64,000 bases of DNA from contig JAMKCF010000008.1 in the NCBI GenBank assembly GCA_023634235.1, forward strand, positions 4,345,001-4,409,000, read 5' to 3'. Position 1 is the first letter of the stretch; each line of letters begins with the position of its first letter. The position numbers and the translations under genes were made by a program. The stretch is from Pisaster brevispinus (Eukaryota; Echinodermata; Asteroidea; Forcipulatida; Asteriidae). Shown piece by piece: positions 44,530-56,100 of the stretch. The notes under the pieces were generated by a model. It was not told the origin of the DNA. It was given only the letters and a program-made list of their open reading frames with translations, and did not search any database.

Positions 44530-46780
44530 GCTTGTCCATTGCCTCCATGTATGCCGTGGTCTAGCCGACCACTTCAAACGGAGGGATGTTTTAAATTGTT
44601 TGAAGTCCAAGCAGTACTCTATATATTGTCTTCAAGACATTCACTGTGCAGACTATTTGAAAGACAGACTCAGAGCCGAGTGGGGGCTAGTATGTTACTT
44701 ATGTTCTTATAAAAGCAATACAAAAGGCGTGGCTATCTTGTTTAACAATACTTTTGATTTTAAAATCCTTCGGTCGAATTTCGATGCTTAAGGAAATTTT
44801 CTAGCTCTTAGCGTGGAAACTCAAGACCTTGATATTACTTTGATTATTTTGTATGGTCCTAATAAGGATGATCCAGACTTATATGATAATTGTAATAATA
44901 TTTTGTCTGAATTTGATAACCCTAATACAATATTTGCGGCGATTGGAATTTAGTTTTGGATAGTAATCTAGACTGTGAAAACTACCTTCATGTCAACAAT
45001 CCTTTAGCCAGAAATAGTGTGCATGGTACATTGTAGAGATCTCGATCTGGTTGACCCATGGCGGGTTCAAAATGAAAGTATTAGAAGATATACCTGGAGA
45101 CAACACTCTACACTAAAACAGTCCAGGTTGGATTTTTTTTCAGAGCCGAGTTCCAATCTTGTTTCCTTTGCCACAAAGCCAGGTTACCGGATTGATCATT
45201 CACTAATCGATATTCACTTTGATCTTAATCAGATCAATAGGGGACCCGGTTATTGGAAATATAATAATTAATTTCTTACAGATAAAGTGTACGTTGAGCA
45301 GGTTAAGAACGTATTAAGTGAGGTTGTCGAAACATACGCTGCTTCGCCATATCGGCGCCCAAATTTACACACAGTGCATCCCAGAGATATTCTTTTTACG
45401 GTTAACGATCAGCTTTTGTTGTTGTTGAAATGTTACTGATGGAAATTAGGGCCAAAACAGTTTCTTATGCTTCTTGGAAGAAAAAAAACAGCCGAGTTGA
45501 AGGAGCTCACCTTGAAAACGAAATTAAGATTTTTCAGACAAGATTGCCGATGGTGACAACAACCTGTTGGACACTTTTGACTCTAAATAAGCCAAACTTG
45601 TTCAGCTTCGTAAAACGAAAATGGATGGTGTTATGGTCAGGTCTAGAACAAGATGAATGGAACACGGTGAAAAACCATCGAAATACTTTCTCAATATGGA
45701 AAAACGATTTGAGCTCCTATTTTAAGGCTCCTACATGGGTCAGCAGACTATTGAAAGCGAATGAGACTCGCGGCTGGTGTAGTTTATTGCATAAAATTGC
45801 CAACATACGCAACGTGCTTTTCATAGAAGGTGGTTATTCACGTATTACTCTATCACTCAAATCAGTTCTGGGTGGATGTTTTTAATGCTTGTAGTTCCTT
45901 TGTGCAATGTCATGTTCCATCAGTTAGCCAGAACGATCTCTACAGGAATGTCCTGTGGAATATATAACCACAGAGTTACAATAGGTGACAAATGCTTCTT
46001 CTTCTTTTTTTTTCTTTTTTTTTACAAACACTGGTCTAACAAAGGGGTTAATTTTTTGAGTGATCTATGATAATGGCACCTTCCTAAGTTTAGATCACTT
46101 TAAGTAAACGTACAGCATTAAGACAAACTTTTTAGATTACCTTGGGGTCATTAAGGCCCAAAAGAAATCCTTCAGTAAATACTTACGGGTGGTATACCTA
46201 ATTATATCCTTTTATTCCGTTTAATTTGGAAACACTTTTACAAGATAAAAAAAGTTCTACTCGGATTTACCAAATTCTTATGTCAGAAAAAAAGAGTTGT
46301 TAGCAAGTTTACTGATAAATGAGAAACACAATTGGGTACTCTCTTCAAACTATCAAAATAGTCTGTTTTCTGCAGTATGCCCTTTACAGTTACGTGTGAC
46401 ACAAGATTAACGGTGGTTCCATTATAGACTGGTATACTGGGTGTTAAATCTTTTTTGGTTAAAATTGGGAAAGAAGAGAGTGATTTATGTTTCTTCTGTC
46501 ATTTTGAGAGTCAAACCGTAATCCACCTATTTTATACTTTTGTAGGTATTCTTTAGATGATTTTAGAGGGATACTTTTGTACAAATGGAAAATAGTATGT
46601 CAAAGTATAATATGGAAACTTTGGGGTTACCCTCTGCCCCATATCGGACATGGTATATTATCAACTAGTGTGATCGATATCTTTTTAAACTGTTATTTGC
46701 TGACGTTGCAGCCGCCATATAGGTTTATTTATATACACTGAGCAGTTACAAACACTCATATACACTACGCGGGCACACTG
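44530..46780 (+). pseudogene. L1-Tx1-like ORF2 remnant: endonuclease, deleted RT, C-terminal domain
   Basis: The endonuclease domain (44530-45270) keeps CRGLADHFKRRDV-like sequence, YCLQDIHCADYLKDRL, GVAILFN, IILYGPNKDD, a split GDWN, DLVDPWR, RRYTWRQHSTLKQSRLDFF and YRIDHSLIDI. RT N-terminal linker pieces follow (VNDQLLLLL, then MEIRAKTVSYASWKKK). The polymerase core is absent: near 45600 the match jumps to the C-terminal region, with WVSRLLKANETRGWCSLLHK, SQNDLYRNVLWN, FYKHWSNKGVNFLSDL and a Cys/His knuckle (ESDLCFFCHFESQTVIHLFY). Several stops and frameshifts. The RT loss looks like one internal deletion of over 1 kb. Confidence 0.75.
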
Positions 46781-47549
46781 GTTTAGTAAATCAACAGCAG
46801 TCTACCCCAATTAGCCTTTTTGAGATATGGTGGACACCCATACGAGTGCACTGTTTGGTTTCCGTATATACAGACAGAATTACCCAATCCAAACAGTGCT
46901 CTCTTACTGTGTTCACCATGTCTAAAAAGGCAAACAGTGAAGGACAGCGTATTCGGATGGGCGGCGCTTTGGGCTATAAGCGTTCGTTTTAAAATAAATG
47001 TGTTTGGAAATATATTTGTAAAAATAGAGCATATTGATTCACATAAACATCCCCTGAAGTTGTGTGGTTTGTGTGTTCTTTCGTGAAAGAACAGAATCCG
47101 CTAATTTGTAAGAACCAAATATTTGACTCCATAAAATGGCGGACCGTATGTTCCGCTGGTTGTACTTCAAGATGCAAATTTAGGTTTATTTAATCACTAC
47201 TCACTAATAACAAGACACTCTAGGTGTTTTTGTGCAAGAACATCTCTTGGAAATGATAAGGAGCAATGCCAAACAGCAAAATTTTGAAAGAGTTGAGGGC
47301 AATTACATGTTTTGTCGTAATACACAAGAACAAACTTACACAAACTTGATAAATGGTTTATCAAACAATAAATTGTTCAGCATGAGTAATTTAACGTTCT
47401 TTTTAAGGTGAAGATACTTCTTTAAGCTACTGAATTATGATTGAGCTGCCTCCCTGCAAGTCGCGGCTGTCTTCCTACTCCCTTGTTTGTCAAATTCGGG
47501 GAGGTAGCAATAATACACGTTTTCATAAGTGACTATCAGTCATTTCGTG
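46781..47549. other. LINE 3' flank; no gene seen
   Basis: May include the LINE 3' UTR up to about 47100. ORFs here are unsupported. Confidence 0.35.
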
Positions 47550-47555
47550 TTTATT
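47550..47555 (-). terminator. Polyadenylation signal AATAAA for the lectin gene
   Basis: TTTATT on the + strand reads AATAAA on the - strand, about 170 bp past the lectin stop codon at 47724. Confidence 0.5.
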
Positions 47556-47723
47556 CGGTAAGAAGTTCTACTCTCAAAGAACGTCATGTTTTCAGAAATA
47601 TCCAAGCCTTTTAGGATCCTACGCAGTCGTACCTTTCCTGATCAATTTGACTAGTCTCTTGTTTATCTGTACACTTTGCAACATATTATATCCAGTAACT
47701 CCTTCATGACGTGTAGTCAGGTT

Positions 47724-48239
47724 CTATGGAATAATGCGTCCGTCGTTGCCGATCTGCAGGCAAACTACTGGGACGCTGATAACTGGGCGCTCACAGACCG
47801 CGAAGTTGTTGTACGCACAAGGCTGGTCGTCCCATTTGCCTTCTTCACTAAACAACAATCCACAATCTGCCTCAAGATAATTATTTGGTTCTCCTTCGAC
47901 CCAATTCTTATAAACGTTGGTTTCACCCTTCAACGGACAGTGCTGCCAGTTTCCCTCCTCTTCGATGTCATTACAACCAATCCAGAGATCGCCCCATGTC
48001 ATACTACGCATTACCAACAACAGCTCCCAAATGTAATCCTGTTCGGACTGTGAGTTTGGGACGGCAATGTGTGATCGTGACTCAGCACAAGTGCGATTTG
48101 CTTCGTACCAAGTAATTCTGCCCTTGTTCATGAAGTAACATGACTCGCCGTATCGGAGCCAACTAGCAGGGCAGATTTCAGCCAGAAAACAGCCACAACC
48201 AAAACCCAAAACGAGACTCAAAATTCGAATGTTACTCAT
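47724..48239 (-). CDS. Secreted single-domain C-type lectin
   Basis: A 171-codon uninterrupted frame. ATG at 48239 is chosen because it is the first ATG in frame and has A at -3; the frame stays open upstream only with non-ATG codons. Residues 1-20 form a hydrophobic signal peptide (SNIRILSLVLGFGCGCFLA). A long-form C-type lectin domain fills residues 23-150, with cysteines at 23, 34, 51, 89, 101, 126, 141 and 149. The family markers are WYEANRTC, WIGCND, an EPN motif at 117-119 (mannose-type calcium-site selectivity), CGLLFSEEGKWDD (WDD in place of WND) and the closing VCE. A 22-residue tail follows, with no transmembrane segment. Known family role: calcium-dependent sugar binding, often in innate immunity of marine invertebrates. 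Ligand and role are inferred. The upstream region is tandemly repeated (48470-49020). Confidence 0.9.
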   Translation of the reverse strand: MSNIRILSLVLGFGCGCFLAEICPASWLRYGESCYFMNKGRITWYEANRTCAESRSHIAVPNSQSEQDYIWELLLVMRSMTWGDLWIGCNDIEEEGNWQHCPLKGETNVYKNWVEGEPNNYLEADCGLLFSEEGKWDDQPCAYNNFAVCERPVISVPVVCLQIGNDGRIIP

Positions 48240-48428
48240 CTTGTACTTTGCTGAAAATGTGCGAAGCACTTCGTAATACAGAGAAAAGATTTTGAGAACT
48301 TGAAATAACTCAGAGATTGTCTTCGCTGACTACCACACTTAAACGTAAACTATCGAGACGAACGAGAGAGTTTATCGATCTAACCAACCACAGAGTCTGA
48401 CAGCACCTCCGTTGTGTGAAATTATTAT

Positions 48429-48441
48429 AATATATATATGT
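48429..48441 (-). promoter_or_regulatory. Possible TATA box of the lectin gene
   Basis: On the - strand CATATATATATTATA lies about 190-200 bp upstream of the ATG, leaving space for a short 5' UTR. The start site is not proven. Confidence 0.3.
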
Positions 48442-48469
48442 ACAACCACGGACATTTCCTTCCTCCATA

Positions 48470-49020
48470 GTACAACTGCAATTAGCTAATTGTTCACGAG
48501 ACCTTTAGCGATTAATTGCATCGCAATAAAGAAACTTAGGAATATTTTAATTGTAATGAGGAGTGAGAGGGGAAGAGGAGCATAGAAAAGAAGAATACAC
48601 CAGAGAACAATAGATGAAAAATAGACCTTTATAAGCAGTCCCCACATTCATCAAAGTCATAGTACCGGTACAAACAGCAAACTGCAATTAGTTAATTTCA
48701 TGGCTGTACCGTTAATGAGTAAACACAATTTTTTTTACAACAGTACAGTCACTTGCTGCACGATGCCTCGAGGGAGTGTTTTAAGCAGTCTCCACATTCA
48801 TCAAAGTCATAGTACTGGTACAAACACAGCAAACTGCAATTAGTTAACTTCTCCCCTTTGGTACGCGAGACCTTCAAGAGATGAATTGCCTTGCAATAAA
48901 GACAATGAGGAATATAATGAGAATAGTGAAAGGGGAAGAGGAGCAGAGAAAAGAAAAATAAACCAGATAACAACAGAAGAACAATAGACCTTTATCAAGC
49001 TTCCTCCATATTCATCAACA
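48470..49020. repeat. Diverged tandem repeats upstream of the lectin gene
   Basis: GCAAACTGCAATTAGTTAA-type words at 48480, 48677 and 48828, CACATTCATCAAAGTCATAG at 48645 and 48792, and AGAGGGGAAGAGGAGCA/AAAGGGGAAGAGGAGCA at 48568 and 48929 show two to three copies of a unit of about 350 bp or less. Confidence 0.65.
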
Positions 49021-50840
49021 TTTTTCTCCAAAAAGGCTTCTTGTTTTTCCATACGAGACGCGGGTTTTAAATAGCTTGGTGATGTGAAGCAAAGAGGGAT
49101 GCTGTGGAGGGTGCAGTGGAAAAAGTGAAACGTTAATTTTTTTGATTTGACTATCTAGGAATAATAATCTGGCCATATCCAGTTCCAGTTCCAGTAGTGG
49201 AGAATGAGATCGTGTAAAGTGCTTTGCATAAACCAAACATTATTTTTTTAAACTTGATTTGCAAAAAGTGCTGAGGCATTGGGTTTAGTTTTAATGGATG
49301 TTTCCAACTTAATTGTTAAACATATCTATGTTTAATTGAGCTTTGATCATTGTGACGTCTCGAGACCGAGAGTGGATTATGATTAAATGGCATCCCAAAG
49401 AACTTCAACCTGTTTTCCTGTCAATAAAATGTTACGGGATTAAAATATGAAGAGATAATTTACGCCCTACTGGCTCTTGTGTGCAAAATGGCCTGTCATC
49501 ACGGGCTCGAATATGGGCTGTTAGGATATTCATTATAGTCATATTTAAAGCGCGATACTGTGTCCATGCAATGACATCTTTTGTATACACAATCCAATAG
49601 TCAATTAATTATTAAATTAGTCTGAAGCATTCCAAAAAGCTATCCTCACACCAACTTATTTTCACAACAATTCTTGTATGTTTTGTAACCACAAACAGTC
49701 ACTCGAAGCGAGTTCATTACATGATTGGATATTCAATGCGAAGATTGTGTTATACGGTCCTTGTTTATACAATACCGACTCGAACATTCACCCGTGAATT
49801 AAACGTTAACTTATCAAAACTGATGAGAATATCTCCAGAATTGTAATTTAATTACTATCCTTCCACAATGATGAAGAGATAATACAGGCCTATACTTGAT
49901 ATCAAAAGTGTTAGCTGACGGCAAAAGTCAAAACGGGCTGACTGCTTTGACTCTTTTCAGTGTTGTGGCTATGGTGGTGTTACCTATACCAAGTCTAAAC
50001 GCCATTGGTTGCTGAATTAAAACAGGTATTATTACTATATGACGCAGTGGCAATGTTTCTATAGGGCAACAATTAAAACAACCTAGACGAAATCGTTTAA
50101 TTATTGGTCATTTCAATTCAATGCAGATTTAGTATGAATGCTCAGCATCATGAAAGAAGGGTCTAGACCATTTTGAAATGTAATGTTATCTTATACATTG
50201 GTAATGTTGCAAATTTACAAATTACTCTCAATTTTTAACACGGTTCTACACCAGTGATGATTGCCAAGACAAATCAAGACCTGGGCCCAATCTCATATGA
50301 GCTGCTTAAAGAACTAAACAGTAGCTATAATTTTTTCACTCCAAAGGTTTTTTTTTAAGAGGACAAGCTTGCTAGTTCACGTAATGGTGGACCGGGAGCT
50401 GGTTTTATTTGGACGAGTATGGCTACAATAAACCGGGAGTCGGTTATAAACTTGTTCAAATTTTATATAATTTTTTTTTTTAAATACCATAAAAGTTAGC
50501 CGGACACAATGTACATAGTTATCATTTGTAATAATTCAAAGTGCATGCTCATTTATGGATGCATTCTGAAAACGTTTCGATGCAGGTCAGAATATAATTT
50601 TGCCATAATTTCACTTTCAGTGACACCTAGCCCTGGTGTAGGACTACGTCAGTAGTGTGCACGGAGGAGTCCAACCACAGAGTAAGGTCCAACTTGGGCT
50701 AAAGTGACACCGACAGTGTCATTCAGCTCTAAACGGGCTCATTTTTCTGATCTTTCCTTTTCCCTCTAGTGTCTGAACATAATTCATACACAGCTACGTG
50801 AAAGTGACGATAATACAATAAACTTACCATATGTTCTTGA
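49021..50840. other. No gene seen
   Basis: Non-coding apart from short chance ORFs. A family A-type end (GGGCCCAATCTCATATGAGC) starts at 50283 without a clear partner. Confidence 0.4.
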
Positions 50841-51101
50841 CTGACAATCCACTTTGAGCCACACAAATCAGACAAATCCGTGGAAGACTTCCACGTGTTC
50901 ATGTACGGCGCAGACGACCCAAGTTGTTCTGCAGTTCAGGCTGTTTCACCGTCGGTGTTGAGCCGCCATGCCAAACTTGAACAACTCTCCAAGGAATACC
51001 CGTCAAAGCTGGTACAGTCGAAACCCCCAAATTCCTCCTCAGATGTGGACCTATCTCCTCAGAATAACTCCATCATGAATTCATCCTCTATTCCGTTACA
51101 T
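50841..51101 (+). CDS. Coding-like exon of unknown gene
   Basis: The frame is open from 50841 and gene-like: SVEDFHVFMYGADDPSCSAV, QAVSPSVLSRHAKLEQLSKE, YPSKLVQSKPPNSSSDVDLS, PQNNSIMNSSSIPLH, then a GTATGAG donor. An in-frame ATG at 50901 is in a poor context; no acceptor is visible, so a first exon is more likely than an internal one. Serine-rich, no domain recognised. The next coding exon on this strand is CENPN exon 1, but that has its own start, so this would be a different gene or a relic. Confidence 0.28.
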
Positions 51102-52312
51102 GTATGAGAGTATATAACGTGCATGGTTTCAGTGCATTGTAGTCTCCGCAGACAACATGGAAATGTAACTTTTGTAAGCAAGTGCTAAAAAAACAAACTA
51201 CGTTGGTAGTCTGCATAATAACGGGCGCACTGTTGTTCTTTTACAGCTGGTTACCAACTTGTATTTAATAATTTGCTTTTGACTGTCCCGCCAGTGACTT
51301 GTTATCTCATTAACGACACGCGTCGCTGTGTGCCCTCAAAGCAGCGGCTATCTTTGTTGGTACTCTGTAAGCCTGGTCATACTAGTACAGACAACTCGCA
51401 ATGGTGCCCGTCTATTTTTCTCGACATTAAATTTTGCTCAAGACATTCAAGCAGTTGGCGTGGATCTGCTGATGCATACATTTGTTTAATAGGCTCGGAA
51501 AGATACTGAGGTTTTTGTTTTGATATGATGCTGACGTCGGACCAGTGGCCAGTAAGGGGACGTATATGATGGGTCTCCCAATTTTGTGAGGAAAACCCAT
51601 GAGAGACTGGAAGGTCGTCCCCATTTTTTTCTCAGCTCGCCCTGCTCTCTCCCCATTGGTCAGCTGGCGACCCTAGGTTTGTTTGCATAACACAGCCTGA
51701 GCCCAGGGACTTGACTTTGTCTAAAATGACATGAATGGGGGGGGGGGGGGTTAATGAGGTTTTTATTAAGTTTTGTTTTATATACTATTATTACCACACA
51801 TCCGATAATTAACACATCTTACCGGCGACTTAGAAATGGCAAGACTATTTTTGGAAAGGGGTTGGGAGAACTGAAAAGTTGATAATGTTTTCAGGAAAAT
51901 AGTTGCCAAAAAAAAAAACGTTGCAAAACTAGGTCCTTATACTTTTACCAAGGGGTAAACCGTTTGTTCTGGACGGGGGAACTTCTGGCCAATTAAACTG
52001 TAGTTTCCGTTTGCATTTGGAAATAAGCTTATAAAATTAACATTTTACTCTGGTAATTTTTATTCTTAAAATCCCATATTTCAAATGAAAATGGTGGCCT
52101 CTATTTACACCCCAAGCGTATTATGTATTATCGCAATGTACCCTGACGTTGGAAATAGTGAAGAACTGTCTAAATAAAATGTTTAAAAAGTGACATCTGA
52201 CTGCGCCTGGTTGGTTCCCGTTATTCACCTAATGCTATTCATACAAACAACATTGATTTGAAGGTAGCCCAACTACAATGCCGGTAAATTCGCAAAAATG
52301 GCAAGAAATTTG
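51102..52312. other. No gene seen
   Basis: Contains a (G)13 tract near 51737-51750 and chance ORFs. Confidence 0.4.
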
Positions 52313-52463
52313 GGGCCTTTCTCAAACCTCGGCTTGGGCTCCGTCTCCGGCTTGGGCTCCGTTATAAATTGTTGATGCAGCGTGTATTTGTATCACACGG
52401 AGCCGGCGCGGCACGGAGCCCCGGCACGGAGCCGGAGCCCAAGCCGAGGTTTGAGAAAGGCCC
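52313..52463. mobile_element. Foldback MITE (GGGCCTTTCTCAAACCTCGG arms)
   Basis: GGGCCTTTCTCAAACCTCGG-CTTGGGCTCC at the left and its exact complement at the right (GGAGCCCAAGCCGAGGTTTG-AGAAAGGCCC). The interior repeats GGCTTGGGCTCCG and GGCACGGAGCC words. Lies 720 bp upstream of the CENPN start. Confidence 0.85.
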
Positions 52464-52477
52464 ATGGTTAAAAAACC

Positions 52478-53024
52478 GTGTGAACGACCGTCAGTGACAG
52501 TGCGAACGGAATCCCGAATTCTCATCTTATTACTTGGTTTTCAGTTGCAAGTTTCATCGGAGCATGGAGGAATAAGTACAGTATTCCTCCATGATCAGAG
52601 TGACTCGTTTAAACCATATTGGTTAAACACGCAACTACCTAATTTTCATTTGAAAAGTAGTCATTGAAAATCCATGACATCTTAAGTTTTTTCTTCATAG
52701 AAGGAAGACACCTATGAAGAAAAAAACCGAAAGATTTCATGGATTTGCAATGACCACTTTTCACATCAAATTTAGGTAGTTGTATCGGGTAAATTCGCAA
52801 ACGGCGGGCTTTAATTATGCAGTTGTTTAATTAGTTGTGCTGAGCTACCCGGTTGACTTGTTAATTGGGGCGCCTATGAATTATGGTTTCGGGTTAAGAA
52901 AGACAACTGTGACGAACCCCCCCCCCCCTCCATTTTTTAAAAAGATAAAAACATTGCATGAAACGAAGTATAAATCACGAGAATTCAGGATCCCGTTCAC
53001 ACTGTCATGACGGTCGTTGACAAG
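52478..53024. mobile_element. Double hairpin element just upstream of CENPN
   Basis: Outer arms: GTGAACGACCGTCAGTGACA-GTGCGAACGG-ATCCCGAATTCTCA at 52480 and the complement GAGAATTCAGGATCCCGTTC-ACACTGTCATGACGGTCGTT at 52980. Inside, 52631-52782 is a second hairpin of about 70-bp arms (GCAACTACCTAATTTTCATT against AAATTTAGGTAGTTG). A poly-C run lies at 52918. The outer arm ends about 160 bp before the CENPN ATG, so the CENPN promoter is probably inside or beside this element. Confidence 0.7.
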
Positions 53025-53182
53025 TTTTTGTTTTTTGTTTTTTGTGCGAGCACCAAATTTAGTGCTGAATACAGAGTCCGGTACATTCAAACGATGGCAA
53101 AAAGCGATACAACTTTGCAGTCGTACTCAACGAGTCCTACCTAGAAATAGATTTTTGATAAATAAAACAAAAGGACCCAACA

Positions 53183-56100
53183 ATGATCAACACGAGCACC
53201 GAGAGCAGTTTGCGGAAGGTTCTAGGGAGTTTTAGAAGAGAGGAATATGTGACATTGTTGAAGCAGTGGGGGTCGTTTCCAGCAGACCGTTTGAGGGATG
53301 TTGAAAATGCTGCCTCGATGAAACGAACGACGAAAAAAGCCTTGGTTCAGCACGTCATACAACTCTGTAGCGTGAGTCTCGATTCACTTATTGATTGAAC
53401 CATAAATGCTTGACTTATTTGTTTTGTTGTGTATAATATAAATTATTATAATGTTAATATTATTAATTTTAAACAAAGTTCTTTGCCTTCATCTTTAATT
53501 CTTAGTTTGCTTCAAGCTGTTCAAAGCTACTCCTTCGGCTTAACATGCTTAAGATCAAAAAAGCATGGCTACACTTCCCCATTCTCACAGTGCAGGGCTC
53601 GAAATTGGGGGGGGGGGGGTCGGAAATCCACAGTCATAAGACTGCAGAACTTGTACTTCAACGTTTTTACTGGACCAGAATTTTGTTTGAACAAGACCAG
53701 AATCAAAGTGAACAAAAACTATCTTACAATGTGTCTCAGATTTCAAAAGAAAATTTTATTAATTTTATTCTACAAGAAGTCGCCTCATGCTCAAGGTAAT
53801 CTTTGGAGATTCAAATTTGTCAACCTTTTTATTGATTTCCAAAAAACAGGAATCTTCAAACCAAACAGTTTGGCAGGATGCTTACTACCATTACCATCTT
53901 TATTTTATAACAAACAGGCTTTCGGATGAAAATATACCATTGTTTTTTCCAAGGTAATTACCAAAGTATGACCCTACAATACATGTAACTATATTCTATA
54001 ACTTATATAAGTATGTTTAAAACAAAAAGAGATCCACAGTGATGAATACAATTGGATTTACCCCAAATGATTATTTTTGTTTAAATTGCAGCTGAAACAT
54101 CTTTCTAAACATGCAGTCGCAGAGCTTGAGCTAATTTGTAAGTATCATTATTATGTAACTATAACTATATGAAATTCTTAACTTCTTGACTGCATGTGTG
54201 AAGATATGTCATACATTGTGCATCGGTCCACTATGCAGTGTAAAGACCAGTGATATGTTTGTGTGTTTTGAGACATCCTCCCTATTTTGAATTAAAAACT
54301 TAACCCCGGGACTTCCAAAATTTCTCTGAAGCTCGAGCATGGGATTAATTTTGGGGGTACCAAAACTTTATAGAGAATAATTTGTCACAATGAAGCGATG
54401 ACTAAACCAAGTAAACACTTGAACACAACAAATTTATAAAACGCACCGGGATTTCTTGTTCTCGTTTGAGAAAACGTTGAATGTGTTCAGCATGAATCTT
54501 TGCCCTATAAGCCATGACCCCTTTTACAATTGCATCCTGAAAAAGTTTCATGATAAATTGAAGATCAGTCTCCAACTTTTTTTTCTGACTCGCTGAACCT
54601 TCACCCTCCAATTTGTATAAATTTGTCCTTGGCATCCCTTCAGATCATCAGAACCATCCTAACAGCAGGAAATGGAGTGTTTTTCAACTCACCAAACAAG
54701 CAGGTAACTCATTTCATTTCATTTTCATCTCATTTATTTTGGTTGTGAAGCCAAGGACTCTCAAAAAAGCGGACTTAATCACTGTATTAGCCTAGAACCC
54801 AATGTAGAGAAGACAATGAAGGAAGTTTCAATTTTACCTGTAAATGTGGGAAGAAAACCCCAAAATGAACATTGTAGTTTGTTATTTCATCGTAATGTAG
54901 CTGTTGTTGTTTGTATTAAATTTGTTCTTTGTCTCCGTGCCTTGGGCACCCAGCAGCTCATATTTGCGCACTACAAATCTTTATTATTATTTTATATTAA
55001 GGTTATTAACATTAATAATATTATTGCTGTAAGAAAGTAACGTTTTATCTGTAAAAAGTGTCTAACTGACAGTGATTTTCAAAGCTCACTAGCCCGGCAT
55101 ACATTGTCTAGTCAAGACTGCTACTGGCTGGTAATTAGTAAACACACTTCTCAACCTGCCCTGGGGGTTACTAAAAACGGTGCACTTTTTCAAATGTTTG
55201 ATTTCTTCTTGTTCAGTGTGAATATTAAATCTTAAAGTTGTGTCAATGTATTTTTGAGTGTGTGAATGTAGCTCATTTGACCATGAAACTGGTTGTGGTC
55301 ACTAGCATTAATACATCAGAAAGATACGTTTATGATTAAACACGTTTCAAATCTGGACTACTAAAACCTTCTGGGGCAAGTGAAATGCACAGTTTACTAG
55401 CCTGGTTGGCTACTTTATGAAAAGCTCAAGTGTAATGCCTGATTTCATTCATAATCACCCACTGCTGTTTTTTTTGTCCATTATTATTATTCTAGAATCG
55501 AAAGAGAAACACCACATCACCACGCTAGAGGAGTTCAAGGAAAGACTTGACAAGCAACTCTCTTTTTACTTTAGAAATGTAAATATACCCGATCACTGAA
55601 ATAGTGAGAAGCAATGCAAATGATAATAGTAATAATGGACTTTTAGTTAACCCTCAGTACTATCAGGGTGTTTCTTGAGACAACCCACCCACACCGCTCT
55701 ATGCCACAATAGTGGCATTTTTTTCACACACATGCTAATGTAGATTGTCGGGCCCAGTACTGTGAGATATTCAACTAGCTTTTCCCCCGTACTGCTGCTT
55801 TTTGGAACTCTCAACCTGTACCTTGTTTTCCTCCATTTTACAATCCATTCCAGTTGAAGAGAAATGTGGACAGACATCTTCCCAGAATTAAAATTTTCCC
55901 TTGTAGCATTTGGACTTTTCATTATTGTATTGGATCATCGGTGATTTCTTTTGTAAAAAAAAATTAACTAAAAATATTTATAAAGTTTCTCCAAATACCT
56001 ACAGGTTCCAATTCCATAGAGCTGCTTCAGCACAAAATGTAGCTAAGCTCAAACAAAAATTATGCTTACCAGAATATGATTACCAGCCATAATACCATGT

